The notes under the pieces are model-generated. The model did not search any database and was not told the origin of the DNA. It saw nothing but the letters and a program-made list of their open reading frames with translations. Both the position numbers and the translations under genes were made by a program. From the NCBI GenBank assembly GCA_963751665.1, contig CAVVVF010000004.1, positions 310,001 to 374,000 of the forward strand: a stretch of DNA of 64,000 bases, given 5' to 3'. Below are positions 25,234-33,887 of the stretch, one piece after another. Within the stretch, counting starts at the first letter, position 1. The number at the start of each line of letters is the position of its first letter. The DNA is from AC-69 sp963751665 (GTDB taxonomy: Bacteria > Actinomycetota > UBA4738 > HRBIN12).

Positions 25234-25784
25234 CCGAGGACCGAGGGTTCTGCGTCTGGTTCACCGGGCTGTCCGGGGCGGGCAAGTCCACCATCGCCGA
25301 GCTGCTCGTGCCGGCGCTCCGCGAGCGGGGCCACAAGGTCGAGCTCCTGGACGGCGACGTCGTGCGAACGCACCTGTCGAAGGGCCTGGGGTTCTCCAAG
25401 GAGGATCGCGACACCAACATCCTGCGGATCGGGTTCGTCGCCAACCTGCTGGTGCGGAACGGCGTGGTCGCGGTGTGCTCGGCCATCTCGCCCTATCGGG
25501 AGATCCGCGACCGCAATCGCGAGCTGATCGGGGATTTCGTAGAGGTGTACGTGAAGGCTTCGCTCGAGGAGGTCACCCGGCGAGACGTGAAGGGCCTGTA
25601 CGAGAAGGCCATCGCCGGCGAGATCTCGAACTTCACCGGCGTGTCCGATCCGTACGAGGAGCCCGAGGGCCCCGAGCTCGTGATCGACACCGAGCAGTGC
25701 TCTCCTCAGCAAGCGGCGGAGATCGTCCTGGCCAAGCTCGAGGAGCTCGGCCGCCTGAAGTCGAACCAGCCCGCGAACGCCTGA
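25230..25784 (+). CDS. cysC: adenylylsulfate kinase (APS kinase)
   Basis: 184 residues, the usual length. P-loop FTGLSGAGKSTIAELL, then LLDGDVVRTHLSKGLGFSKE with D-R-D-T-N-I-L-R-I-G, the substrate loop of APS kinases, then CSAISPYREIRD. It makes PAPS from APS and ATP. No ATP sulfurylase gene is in the window. Its likely users are the two sulfotransferases encoded at 13.1-15.0 kb. GTG start overlaps the upstream stop by 4 nt. Confidence 0.95.
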   Translation: MTEDRGFCVWFTGLSGAGKSTIAELLVPALRERGHKVELLDGDVVRTHLSKGLGFSKEDRDTNILRIGFVANLLVRNGVVAVCSAISPYREIRDRNRELIGDFVEVYVKASLEEVTRRDVKGLYEKAIAGEISNFTGVSDPYEEPEGPELVIDTEQCSPQQAAEIVLAKLEELGRLKSNQPANA

Positions 25785-25812
25785 GAGGTCGGGTCGGGGA
25801 GAGCTGCTGCGC

Positions 25813-26019
25813 TCAGCTCGCTTCGCGATCGAGCGCCGGATCGAGATCGCGAGTGCGGACGAACACCCACCCAGTATGCCTCGCGTCGCGCAGGATCACC
25901 TCGTGATGCACGATGCCCCGGCCGATCCACTCGAGCACCTTCTCCTCGGAGACCCGGGACAGGAACGCGGCCTCCCGCACGGTGACCCAGGTGAGGATGG
26001 GGAGCCCATCGAGGTCCAG
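25813..26019 (-). CDS. small putative helix-turn-helix protein (start uncertain)
   Basis: The final ~65 residues of this frame look coding: VREAAFLSRVSEEKVLEWIG resembles the HTH of MerR/excisionase-type small regulators, followed by WVFVRTRDLDPALD. The possible starts are CTG 26019, right after GGAGG, or GTG 25980. The frame is open further upstream, but that part is a shadow of the zinc-protein gene. A one-base indel joining it to that gene is another possibility. The DNA-binding role is inferred from pattern only. Confidence 0.4.
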   Translation of the reverse strand: MDLDGLPILTWVTVREAAFLSRVSEEKVLEWIGRGIVHHEVILRDARHTGWVFVRTRDLDPALDREAS

Positions 26020-26050
26020 CCTCCGGGAGGGTGGGGTCGGACGGGGGGCG

Positions 26051-26347
26051 TCAGCGATCTCGGGAGACGGCCTTCGGCCGCTCCTCGGCCACGCGCTCGG
26101 GCTGGGGCTCCGGCCTCTCCTCGGGCACCGGCCTGGGGCCCGAAGCCCATCCCCGATCCTTGCCCTCGCCGATGGACCATCCCTCGCCCTCGTCGAAGAT
26201 GCCGGTGAGCCGGACACAACGCGGACAGATCGTCGTCTCCCAGCTCGCGTCGCCCGGACGGGTTCGCTGAAGTTTGGCCTCTAGCCGTTCGAGCAATTCC
26301 TCGGCCTGCGGGGTGAGCAGGCACTCTGGGCAACGCTCTGCCGCCAT
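26051..26347 (-). CDS. small protein with two CxxC pairs
   Basis: 98 residues; ATG 26347 is preceded by AGGAGG. CPEC near the N-terminus and CPRC near residue 41 form a possible zinc ribbon around a helix (AEELLERLEAKLQRTRPG). The C-terminal third is rich in Pro, Glu and Arg and likely disordered. I do not recognise the family. It lies next to the HTH-like frame, and the two may work together or be one broken gene. Confidence 0.6.
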   Translation of the reverse strand: MAAERCPECLLTPQAEELLERLEAKLQRTRPGDASWETTICPRCVRLTGIFDEGEGWSIGEGKDRGWASGPRPVPEERPEPQPERVAEERPKAVSRDR

Positions 26348-26447
26348 GTCCCCTCCTTGCGGTCCGACCCTTAGGTGTCGGACGCAAAGACGGGGTCCTT
26401 TACCTGGGCGGTCACGGGGTTGGCGGTGAGGTGTTGGACGATCCGGC

Positions 26448-27509
26448 CTAGCGCCAGCCCCACCGGGCGCCGGCGCCGTCTTCGGCCGGGGCGTTCTCGT
26501 TGATCTCGATGACGCGAAGCGCCCGCTCGGACTCCTCGTCGGACGCGGACGGGGGTCCGGCCAGCTCCGCCAGGACGGCCAGGCGGTCGCTCAGCGCTTG
26601 GAGCGCCTCGGTGACGGGGTCCACTGCGTCACGGACGCCGTCGCCGACCTGGACCGCGCGCAGCTGCGTCTCGTCGATGGAGGCCCGCACCGCGCGGACC
26701 AACGGGGCCAGGCGCTCCCGCCATTCCGCCAGCCGTTCCACGTCCTCGCGGATCTCCCGGCGAGCTCGTTCGGCCTCCCGGAACTCGGCCTCGGCCCGCA
26801 CCCGGGCGGAGTCCAGCACTCTGCCGAGGGCCTGCTCGACGGCCTCGACGACGGCGGAGAGCTCCTCCGCCGCCGTGGGTCCGGACTGGGCCTGGGCGGG
26901 GGCGTCGGCCGCCTCGGCGGCTGCGGCCCGGGCCACCCCCAGCTCCGCGATGGTCCAGCGAAGCTCCGCCTCCAGCCGGTCCCTGGTGGACGTGAGCTCG
27001 GCCTCCAGCTGCTTGGCGGAGACCAGCTCGGCCTCCAGCTCGTTCACCCGGTTCTCGGCGCTCCTCGCCCGCTGGTTCTGGATGAGGAAGCCTCGCCGTG
27101 CCGATCCCAGCTCCTGGCGAAGCACCGCGAGGTCGCCGTTCTGTCGAGCGACCTGGGCGTCGGCAACCCGCACCAGCTCCTGCGCATCCGCCAGCTCCTT
27201 GAATGCGGCCTCCACCTCCGTGGTGAGCTGGGCGACGGTGGGGGCAGCCCGGTCGAGCTCGATCCGCGTGGCGTCCCGGTCGGTGCGAAGGTCGGCCGCC
27301 TCGGCCTCGGCGGCGCGAAGCGCCTCCTGGCGCTCCTCAAACTTGGCCTTGAGCGCCTCGACCTCCGAGCGAAGGTCGAGCACCAGCGCCTCGGCCGCGC
27401 GGGCCTGCTCGGCGGCCCGGATGAACATCTTGTCGCGGTCGGCGAGCAGCAGGCGCACGCTCTCGGGCGTGTAGCCGAACAAACCTCGCTTGAGCTGAAG
27501 TGCCTGCAT
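26448..27509 (-). CDS. coiled-coil protein with DivIVA-like N-terminus
   Basis: 353 residues from ATG 27509. The first residues (LKRGLFGYTPESVRLLLAD) resemble the F-x-G-Y-x-x-x-x-V pattern of DivIVA/GpsB membrane-binding N-termini. About residues 30-190 form long heptad-rich helices (EALKAKFEERQEALRAAEAE), and a second helical block is at about 220-320. No membrane segment is present. Proteins of this design organise the cell pole or the division site, so a cytoskeletal or cell-wall scaffolding role is plausible but not shown. The rightward guaB3 gene is divergent. An open frame upstream of 27509 (to 27734) is not supported. Confidence 0.6.
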   Translation of the reverse strand: MQALQLKRGLFGYTPESVRLLLADRDKMFIRAAEQARAAEALVLDLRSEVEALKAKFEERQEALRAAEAEAADLRTDRDATRIELDRAAPTVAQLTTEVEAAFKELADAQELVRVADAQVARQNGDLAVLRQELGSARRGFLIQNQRARSAENRVNELEAELVSAKQLEAELTSTRDRLEAELRWTIAELGVARAAAAEAADAPAQAQSGPTAAEELSAVVEAVEQALGRVLDSARVRAEAEFREAERARREIREDVERLAEWRERLAPLVRAVRASIDETQLRAVQVGDGVRDAVDPVTEALQALSDRLAVLAELAGPPSASDEESERALRVIEINENAPAEDGAGARWGWR

Positions 27510-27726
27510 CGGGAGAGTCCCCCTAACGGATCGGGGAGCCGCTCGGCGATTGTCCGGCCCTTGGTGGGCCAGTTCAATCACCCGAACGGACATCGGGCCG
27601 GAAAGGGGGGACAGCTTGAGACGCCCCCGCTCGTCGCCTCCGCCCAATCCGGCTGGTACCGTTTCGGCATGTAGGACTCGGCGCCCACCCGGATCGGGTG
27701 GGCATCCGCATATCTGGGGGAGGCGC

Positions 27727-28887
27727 ATGGACATCGAGATCGGGATGGGAAGGACCGCGCGCCGGGCCTACGGCCTCGACGAGGTGGCCATCGTCCCGTC
27801 CAGGCGGACCCGCGACCCCGACGACGTGGACATCTCGTGGGAGATCGACGCGTTCACCTTCTCGCTGCCGGTCATGGCGGCAGCCATGGACGCGGCGGTT
27901 TCTCCGGCCACCGGGGTCGAGATCGGAAAGCTCGGCGGGCTGGCCGTGCTGAACCTGGAGGGCCTGCAGACCCGGTATGAGGACCCCGAGCCCGTGTTCG
28001 ACGAGATCGCCGCCCTCTCCGACGACAAGGCCACCAGGCGGATGCAGGAGCTGTACCGGGAGCCGGTCAAGGACGAGCTGATCGTCCGGCGGATCCGGGA
28101 GATCAAGGAGGGCGGGGTGGTGGCGTCGGCCTCGCTCACGCCGCAGCGGGTCAGGCAGTACGCCGGCCTCGTGCTCCAGGCCGAGCTCGACATCCTGGTC
28201 ATCCAGGGCACGGTAGTCTCGGCGGAGCACGTGTCCACCCGGTCCGAGCCCCTCAACCTGAAGGAGTTCATCGCCGGATTCGACCTCCCGGTGGTCGTCG
28301 GCGGCTGTGCCTCCTATCAGACAGCGCTTCATCTCATGCGGACGGGCGCGGCGGGCGTGCTAGTGGGGGTGGGTCCCGGCAACGCCTGCACCACGCGGGG
28401 CGTGATCGGGGTGGGCGTGCCCCAGGCCACGGCCATCGCCGACGCGGCAGCGGCCCGCTCGGAGCACCTCCGGGAGACCGGCCGGTACTGCCACGTCGTC
28501 GGCGACGGTGGCATGAGGACCGGCGGCGACATCGCCAAGGCCATCGCCTGCGGAGCGGACGCCGTGATGATCGGCTCGCCGCTCGCCCGCGCCTACGAGG
28601 CCCCCGGGCGCGGCTACCACTGGGGGATGGCCACGTTCCACCCGACGCTTCCGCGCGGCGCCCGCGTGAAGACCCAACAGGTCGCCTCGCTGGCCGAGAT
28701 CCTTGTCGGGCCGGCCCACGAGAACGACGGCACGCTGAACCTTTTCGGCGCGCTGGCCACGTCGATGGCGACCACCGGGTACGCGACCATCAGGGAGTTC
28801 CAGAAGGCCGAGCTGGTCATGGCCCCCTCCATCAAGACAGAGGGCAAGGCCTATCAGCAGGCCCAACACGTGGGGATGGGGCACTGA
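27727..28887 (+). CDS. guaB3: GuaB3 family IMP dehydrogenase-related protein
   Basis: 386 residues from ATG 27727. It has the IMPDH (beta/alpha)8 barrel without the CBS pair: the early SLPVMAAAMDAAVS, the catalytic-cysteine loop GVGPGNACTTRGVIGVGVPQ, then VVGDGGMRTGGDIAKAIACG and ADAVMIGSPLARA. The length and motifs fit the GuaB3 branch usual in actinobacteria. Family knowledge suggests IMP to XMP oxidation or a regulatory relative of it. It is 4 nt from guaA, so the pair could give XMP to GMP in sequence. Long frame upstream to 27550 is not part of the gene. Confidence 0.9.
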   Translation: MDIEIGMGRTARRAYGLDEVAIVPSRRTRDPDDVDISWEIDAFTFSLPVMAAAMDAAVSPATGVEIGKLGGLAVLNLEGLQTRYEDPEPVFDEIAALSDDKATRRMQELYREPVKDELIVRRIREIKEGGVVASASLTPQRVRQYAGLVLQAELDILVIQGTVVSAEHVSTRSEPLNLKEFIAGFDLPVVVGGCASYQTALHLMRTGAAGVLVGVGPGNACTTRGVIGVGVPQATAIADAAAARSEHLRETGRYCHVVGDGGMRTGGDIAKAIACGADAVMIGSPLARAYEAPGRGYHWGMATFHPTLPRGARVKTQQVASLAEILVGPAHENDGTLNLFGALATSMATTGYATIREFQKAELVMAPSIKTEGKAYQQAQHVGMGH

Positions 28888-28891
28888 GCGG

Positions 28892-30436
28892 ATGACGGCG
28901 GAGCAGGATCCGCGCCCCGTCCTCGTCATCGACCTGGGGGCGCAATATGCGCAGCTGATCGCGCGGCGGGTCCGGGAATGCCACGTCTACTCCGAGATCG
29001 TGTCGCACGACCTGCCGGTGGCAGAGCTCGTGGCGAAGCGGCCCGCGGGCCTGATCCTGTCGGGAGGCCCGGCGTCGGTGTACGAGCCCGGCGCACCATC
29101 GCTCGACCCGGAGGTCCTCGCCCTGGGCCTGCCCGTGCTCGGCATCTGCTACGGCCAACAGTTCATGACCCAGGCTCTCGCAGGCGAGGTGCGGGCCACC
29201 GGCCTCCGCGAGTACGGCCGGACCGAGCTCGTGGTCGACGAGCCCGGTGTGCTCCTGGCTGACCTCCCCCCGACCGACACGGTCTGGATGAGCCACGGCG
29301 ACACGGTGGTCCGCGCGCCCGATGGGTTCCGGGTGACCGCCCACACCGCGTCCACGCCCATTGCGGCCATGGAGGACCGGGAGCGCGGCCTGTTCGGCGT
29401 GCAGTTCCACCCGGAGGTCGCGCACACCCCTCGGGGCCTCGACGTCATGAAGCGGTTCCTGTACGACGGGTGCGGCCTGCTCCCCGACTGGACCCCGGCA
29501 AACGTGATCGAGCGGTCGGTTTCTCGCATCCGGGACCAGGTGGGCGAGGGGAAGGTGATCTGCGCGCTGTCGGGCGGCGTGGACTCCTCGGTGGCGGCGC
29601 TGCTGGTGCACCGGGCGGTCGGCGACCGGCTCACGTGCGTCTTCGTGGACACCGGGCTTCTCCGGGACGGTGAGCCCGAGCAGGTGGAGGACACGTTCGC
29701 CCGCCACTTCCGAGTTCCGCTCGTCCACGCCAAGGCCGCCGACCGATTCCTGGCGAAGCTGACGGGCGTGACGGACCCGGAGGACAAGCGCAAGGCCATC
29801 GGCGAGGAGTTCATCCGGGTCTTCGAGGAGGCGGCCGAACCGATCGGCGCACGGTTCCTGGTGCAGGGGACGCTGTACCCCGACGTGATCGAGTCGGGGT
29901 CGCGTACGGCGGCCAGGATCAAGAGCCACCACAACGTTGGTGGGCTGCCTGAGGACATGGAGTTCGAGCTTGTCGAGCCGCTCCGCGACCTGTTCAAGGA
30001 CGAGGTCCGCGAGGTGGGGGAGGAGCTCGGCCTACCCCAGGAGATCGTGCGGCGACAGCCGTTCCCGGGGCCCGGGCTCGCGGTGCGGATCGTCGGGGAG
30101 GTCACGCCCGAACGTCTCTCGGTCGTCCGGGCCGCGGACGCGATCGTGAACGAGGAGATCCGCCGGGCCGGACGCCACCACGAGCTGTGGCAGTGCTTCG
30201 CGGTGCTCTTGGGGGACGTGCGAAGTGTCGGCGTGATGGGCGACGGGCGGACCTACGAGCACCCCGTCGTGATTCGGGCGGTCACGAGCGAGGACGCCAT
30301 GACCGCGGATTGGGCCAGGCTGCCCCACGAGGTGCTGGACCGGATCTCGAGCCGCATCATCGCCGAGGTCCCAGGGGTGAACCGGGTGGCCTACGACGTC
30401 TCGTCGAAGCCTCCCGCGACGATCGAGTGGGAGTAG
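28892..30436 (+). CDS. guaA: GMP synthase (glutamine-hydrolysing)
   Basis: 514 residues. The N-terminal class I amidotransferase domain has LGAQYAQLIARRVRE, the nucleophile Cys in GICYGQQFM and the His/Glu in VQFHPEVAHT. The ATP-PPase domain follows with the P-loop ALSGGVDSSVAALLVH. The C-terminal dimerisation domain ends in PPATIEWE, the normal end. It makes GMP from XMP, glutamine and ATP in the cytoplasm. It is the last gene of the guaB3-guaA operon; a short hairpin follows the stop. Confidence 0.97.
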   Translation: MTAEQDPRPVLVIDLGAQYAQLIARRVRECHVYSEIVSHDLPVAELVAKRPAGLILSGGPASVYEPGAPSLDPEVLALGLPVLGICYGQQFMTQALAGEVRATGLREYGRTELVVDEPGVLLADLPPTDTVWMSHGDTVVRAPDGFRVTAHTASTPIAAMEDRERGLFGVQFHPEVAHTPRGLDVMKRFLYDGCGLLPDWTPANVIERSVSRIRDQVGEGKVICALSGGVDSSVAALLVHRAVGDRLTCVFVDTGLLRDGEPEQVEDTFARHFRVPLVHAKAADRFLAKLTGVTDPEDKRKAIGEEFIRVFEEAAEPIGARFLVQGTLYPDVIESGSRTAARIKSHHNVGGLPEDMEFELVEPLRDLFKDEVREVGEELGLPQEIVRRQPFPGPGLAVRIVGEVTPERLSVVRAADAIVNEEIRRAGRHHELWQCFAVLLGDVRSVGVMGDGRTYEHPVVIRAVTSEDAMTADWARLPHEVLDRISSRIIAEVPGVNRVAYDVSSKPPATIEWE

Positions 30437-30450
30437 GGGCTTCGCCCCTT
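30435..30450. terminator. short hairpin between convergent guaA and acetyltransferase genes
   Basis: AGGGGC-TTC-GCCCCT directly at the guaA stop, followed by TT. The stem is six bases and lies where transcripts from both sides converge. It is a plausible but weak bidirectional terminator. Confidence 0.4.
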
Positions 30451-30451
30451 C

Positions 30452-30958
30452 TCACGCGTCCAGTACAAGGATGAATTCCCCAACCTCCTCGTTGCCTGCA
30501 GCGGAGGACGCCCTGGGCTCGCCGGAGATGGTGAACCCACACTTCTCCAGGACCCGGATCGAGGCGATGTTGTGCTTGGCAACATGGGCATGGAGGGGGC
30601 GGCCTGTGACGTGGCCGAGGAACGCTGCCAACGCTCTGGTGGCCACACCCTTTCCCCAGTGCTCCCGTCCGATCCAGTAACCGACCTCTCGTTCACCGGT
30701 CTGCTCCCAGCTCACGACATTGCCGGCGACCTGCCCGTCGAGGAGGACCGTCTTCGTGATGACGGTCTCGTCGCCCAGGATCTTGGTCCAGTGCCCGATG
30801 AACCCGTCCCAGTCCCGGGCCGCGAAGGCGGCCATATGGTTCGCGTCCGGGTCCCGCTGGTGCTCGAAGAATATCGGGAGGTCGCTCTCCGTCACATCCC
30901 GCAGTTGCACGGAGCCTGTCGAAGGAGTCTTGGACGGCGATGAGGGATCCGTCGTCAA
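30452..30958 (-). CDS. GNAT-family N-acetyltransferase (RimJ/RimL-like)
   Basis: 168 residues. VGYWIGREHWGKGVATRALAAFL carries the acetyl-CoA loop (x-x-G-K-G-x-A), followed by AKHNIASIRVLEKCGF, the typical RimJ/RimL ending. It should acetylate an amino group of a small molecule or protein; the substrate cannot be told. The start is uncertain: TTG 30958 gives the longest frame, GTG 30910 starts directly before the domain (QLRDVTESDLP). It lies 10 nt downstream of the sortase gene on the same strand. Confidence 0.8.
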   Translation of the reverse strand: MTTDPSSPSKTPSTGSVQLRDVTESDLPIFFEHQRDPDANHMAAFAARDWDGFIGHWTKILGDETVITKTVLLDGQVAGNVVSWEQTGEREVGYWIGREHWGKGVATRALAAFLGHVTGRPLHAHVAKHNIASIRVLEKCGFTISGEPRASSAAGNEEVGEFILVLDA

Positions 30959-30968
30959 TGGGCGCTGG

Positions 30969-31617
30969 TCAGTCCACGCGGTCGGCCACGACGATGAGCC
31001 GCTCCGCCGCCGAGTAGCGCGGGTTACACGTCGTGAGCACCAACGTTGGGTTCTTCGTCTGGTCGAGGACCGACGAGTTGTCGGGCGTGATCACGAACAC
31101 CCTGGTCACGACATATTGGAAGGTTCCGTATTCAGTCTCCAGGATGATGGGGTCACCCTGCTTCATCTCGTTCAGGTCGTAGAACGGGTGCAGGTAGGTG
31201 GTGCGGTGTCCGGCGATCCCCACCCGGCCATGGTCCTGCCACGGGTAGGCCGTGTTCGGTGTAGTGGCCGGGGCCCCGCTTCAGCGACTCCGTGTCGGTT
31301 CCCTCGACGACGACGATGTTCAAGTGGATCCGGGGGATCTTCAGGATTGCCACCGCGTTCCCGGGCACCCGCACCGCGTTCGCGGTGGGGTCGGTGGGGG
31401 CCTTGGTCCCGATCCTCTTCTCGAAGTTCGGCCGCATCTCGGCCTGGAGGCGTTGTGTGGTGTAGCCGGTCCCCCACAGCTCCCAGGCGAGGTCCCCGCC
31501 GATGGCCAGGCCACCGGCGATGAGCAGGATCGCCAGGGCTCGAATGGCCAGGGCAAGGCGGCTCCGGCGCCGCCGGGAGGCCGAGCGTTGAGGGTGCGTT
31601 TCGGTGGAGACGGGCAT
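30969..31617 (-). CDS. sortase (class E-like), frame broken near 31225
   Basis: About 215 codons from ATG 31617. A basic N-terminus and one membrane anchor (ALAIRALAILLIAGGLAIGG) precede a sortase domain: VAILKIPRIHLNIVVVEG, GHYTEHGLP, the catalytic His in GIAGHRTTYLHPFYD, and the catalytic Cys in LVLTTCNPRYSAAERL with the Arg at the end. The frame breaks by one base at about 31225, between PWPG and VGIAGH; both halves match the family, which suggests a sequence error. It would anchor surface proteins to the cell wall or build pili. No sorting-signal protein was noticed in the window. Confidence 0.8.
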
Positions 31618-31660
31618 GGCGTCCTGCACGTTTCCAGTGTCGCAGGTTTCCAAACCGAAC

Positions 31661-31687
31661 TTGAGCGTCGCGGTCGCCCCCTACAAT
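31661..31687 (+). promoter_or_regulatory. promoter of pcrA/uvrD, leaderless type
   Basis: TACAAT at 31682-31687 lies 7 nt before the GTG start at 31695, which would place transcription at the start codon. TTGAGC at 31661-31666 is 15 bp upstream, a short spacer for a -35 box. Confidence 0.6.
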
Positions 31688-31694
31688 CGTAGGC

Positions 31695-33887
31695 GTGGCG
31701 ACGCGCTCGACCCCCCTCCTGCAGGATCTGAACCCCGTCCAGGCCGAGGCCGTTCGGCAGACCGACGGCCCCGTCCTGATCGTGGCCGGAGCCGGCTCGG
31801 GCAAGACCCGGGCCCTGACCCACCGGATCGCCTACCTCATCCGGGAGCGGGAGGTCTCGCCCTACGCCATCCTGGCGATCACGTTCACGAACAAGGCGGC
31901 TCGGGAGATGGCCGCCCGGGTCGAGGGCATCCTGGGCGAGCGGATCGCCCGCGGCATGTGGATCCTCACGTTCCACTCGGCCTGCGCCCGGATCCTCCGC
32001 CGGGAGCACGAGCGCCTCGGCCTGCCGTCGAGCTTCACGATCTACGACGAGGCCGACACGGAACGGCTCCTGACCCAGGTGCTGAAGGACCTCAACATCG
32101 ACAACAAGCGCTTCCCCCCAAGGGCCATGGCGGCGGCCATCGGCAAGGCCAAGGACCACGTGCTGTCCGCGGATGAGTTCGTGCAGCTCGCCGGGAACTT
32201 CTACGAGCAGACCGTGGCCAAGGTGTACCAGGGGTACGAGCGGCGGAAGCTGGCTGCCGGAGCACTGGACTTCGACGACCTCATCGCCGAGACGGTCCGG
32301 CTCTTTCGCAACCACCCGGCGGTGCTGGAGCATTACCAGGAGTGGTTCCGCTACATCTTGATCGACGAGTACCAGGACACGAACCGGGCTCAGTACCTGC
32401 TGGTGAATCTGCTGGCGGCCAAGTACCGGAACATCTGCGTGGTGGGCGACGCCGACCAGGGCGTGTACTCGTGGCGGGGCGCCACCATCCAGAACCTCTT
32501 GGACTTCGAGCGCGACTACCCCGATGCCGCCGTGTTCCTGATGGAACAGAACTACCGGTCCACCAAGGCCATCCTGGAGGTAGCCAACTCGCTCATCTTC
32601 CACAACCTCCAGCGCAAGCCGAAATCGCTGTGGACCGACGGACAGCAGGGAGAGCTGCCGGTGCGGTTCCGCGCGGAGAACGAGCACGAGGAGGCCCTGT
32701 TCGTCGCGGAGGAGGCGCACCGCCTGGTGGAGGAGGATGGCCACCGGTACTCGGATGTGGCCGTGTTCTACCGGACGAACGCGCAGAGCCGGGTGCTCGA
32801 GGACATCTTCATGAAGGGCGGCGTGCCGTACAAGGTCGTCGGAGGCCTGCGGTTCTACCAGCGGAAGGAGGTCAAGGACGTCCTGGCCTACCTCCGGCTC
32901 CTGGTGAACCCCCAGGACGTGATCTCGGCGCGGCGGGTCATCAACACGCCGAAGCGCGGGATCGGCGACCAGACCATCGCGGCGCTCGAGTCGTTCGCGG
33001 CGACCGAGGAGGTCCCGTTCCTCGAGGCATGCCGCCGGGTGGAGGAGATCGGGTCGCTGGGGCCCCGGGCGCGAGGCGCGGTGCTCGGGTTCGTGCGGGT
33101 CGTTGACAAGCTTCGCGAGGCGCTGGACTCGGGGGCCGGTGCCTCGAGGATGGTCGATGCCGCCGCGACGGAGTCTGGCTACCTCCTCGAACTGGAGTCC
33201 GAGCGCACCATCGAGGCCGAGGGCCGGATCGAGAACATCAAGGAGCTGACCGGCGTGGCCGCCGAGTTCGAGCAGCGGTACCCCGACGAGGGACTCTCAG
33301 GTTTCCTGGAGCAGGTCGCGCTCGTCTCCGAGCAGGATGAATACAACGAGGAGGCCTCCGCGGTCACCCTCATGACGCTCCACAACGCGAAGGGACTGGA
33401 GTTCCCGGTCGTGTTCATCGTGGGGCTCGAGGACGGCGTGTTCCCGCATTACCGGTCGATGGGGGATTCCGCCGAGCTGGAGGAGGAGCGTCGCCTGGCC
33501 TACGTCGGCATCACTCGCGCGATGCAGCGCCTGTACCTGTGCCACGCGTGGAGCCGGTCGCTGTTCGGCACCACGTCCTACAACCCGCCGTCGCGGTTCC
33601 TGTCGGAGATCCCTGGGGAACTGCTGCGCTCGATCGAGGGGGAGGAGGAGCCCGGGGGCGCCGTGATCGGCGGACGCAGTTCGTCGATCCGAGAGGCCGT
33701 GATGACCGGCCGGCGTGAGCCCGTGGAGGTCTCGCCGGGGGACACGGTGCTCCACGACCGGTGGGGCGAGGGCGTCGTGCTCACGGTCTCAGGGACGGGA
33801 TCCGACGCCGAAGCCACCGTGATCTTCGAGGACCAGGGGGAGAAGCGGTTGCTCCTCGCCTATGCCCCGCTCAAGCGCGTCGGCTAG
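31695..33887 (+). CDS. pcrA: ATP-dependent DNA helicase UvrD/PcrA
   Basis: 730 residues of superfamily 1A. Motif I AGAGSGKTRALTHRIAYL, Ia AITFTNKAAREMA, II DEYQDTNRAQYLL, III VVGDADQGVYSWRGA, IV MEQNYRSTKAILEVAN, V MTLHNAKGLEFPVVFI, VI RRLAYVGITRAMQRLYL. The C-terminal end (GDTVLHDRWGEGVVLTVSG) is the small Tudor-like domain of PcrA proteins. It unwinds DNA in repair and replication. The GTG start and the -10 box directly before it indicate a leaderless message. The stop overlaps the convergent oxidase-like gene by 4 nt. Confidence 0.96.
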   Translation: MATRSTPLLQDLNPVQAEAVRQTDGPVLIVAGAGSGKTRALTHRIAYLIREREVSPYAILAITFTNKAAREMAARVEGILGERIARGMWILTFHSACARILRREHERLGLPSSFTIYDEADTERLLTQVLKDLNIDNKRFPPRAMAAAIGKAKDHVLSADEFVQLAGNFYEQTVAKVYQGYERRKLAAGALDFDDLIAETVRLFRNHPAVLEHYQEWFRYILIDEYQDTNRAQYLLVNLLAAKYRNICVVGDADQGVYSWRGATIQNLLDFERDYPDAAVFLMEQNYRSTKAILEVANSLIFHNLQRKPKSLWTDGQQGELPVRFRAENEHEEALFVAEEAHRLVEEDGHRYSDVAVFYRTNAQSRVLEDIFMKGGVPYKVVGGLRFYQRKEVKDVLAYLRLLVNPQDVISARRVINTPKRGIGDQTIAALESFAATEEVPFLEACRRVEEIGSLGPRARGAVLGFVRVVDKLREALDSGAGASRMVDAAATESGYLLELESERTIEAEGRIENIKELTGVAAEFEQRYPDEGLSGFLEQVALVSEQDEYNEEASAVTLMTLHNAKGLEFPVVFIVGLEDGVFPHYRSMGDSAELEEERRLAYVGITRAMQRLYLCHAWSRSLFGTTSYNPPSRFLSEIPGELLRSIEGEEEPGGAVIGGRSSSIREAVMTGRREPVEVSPGDTVLHDRWGEGVVLTVSGTGSDAEATVIFEDQGEKRLLLAYAPLKRVG

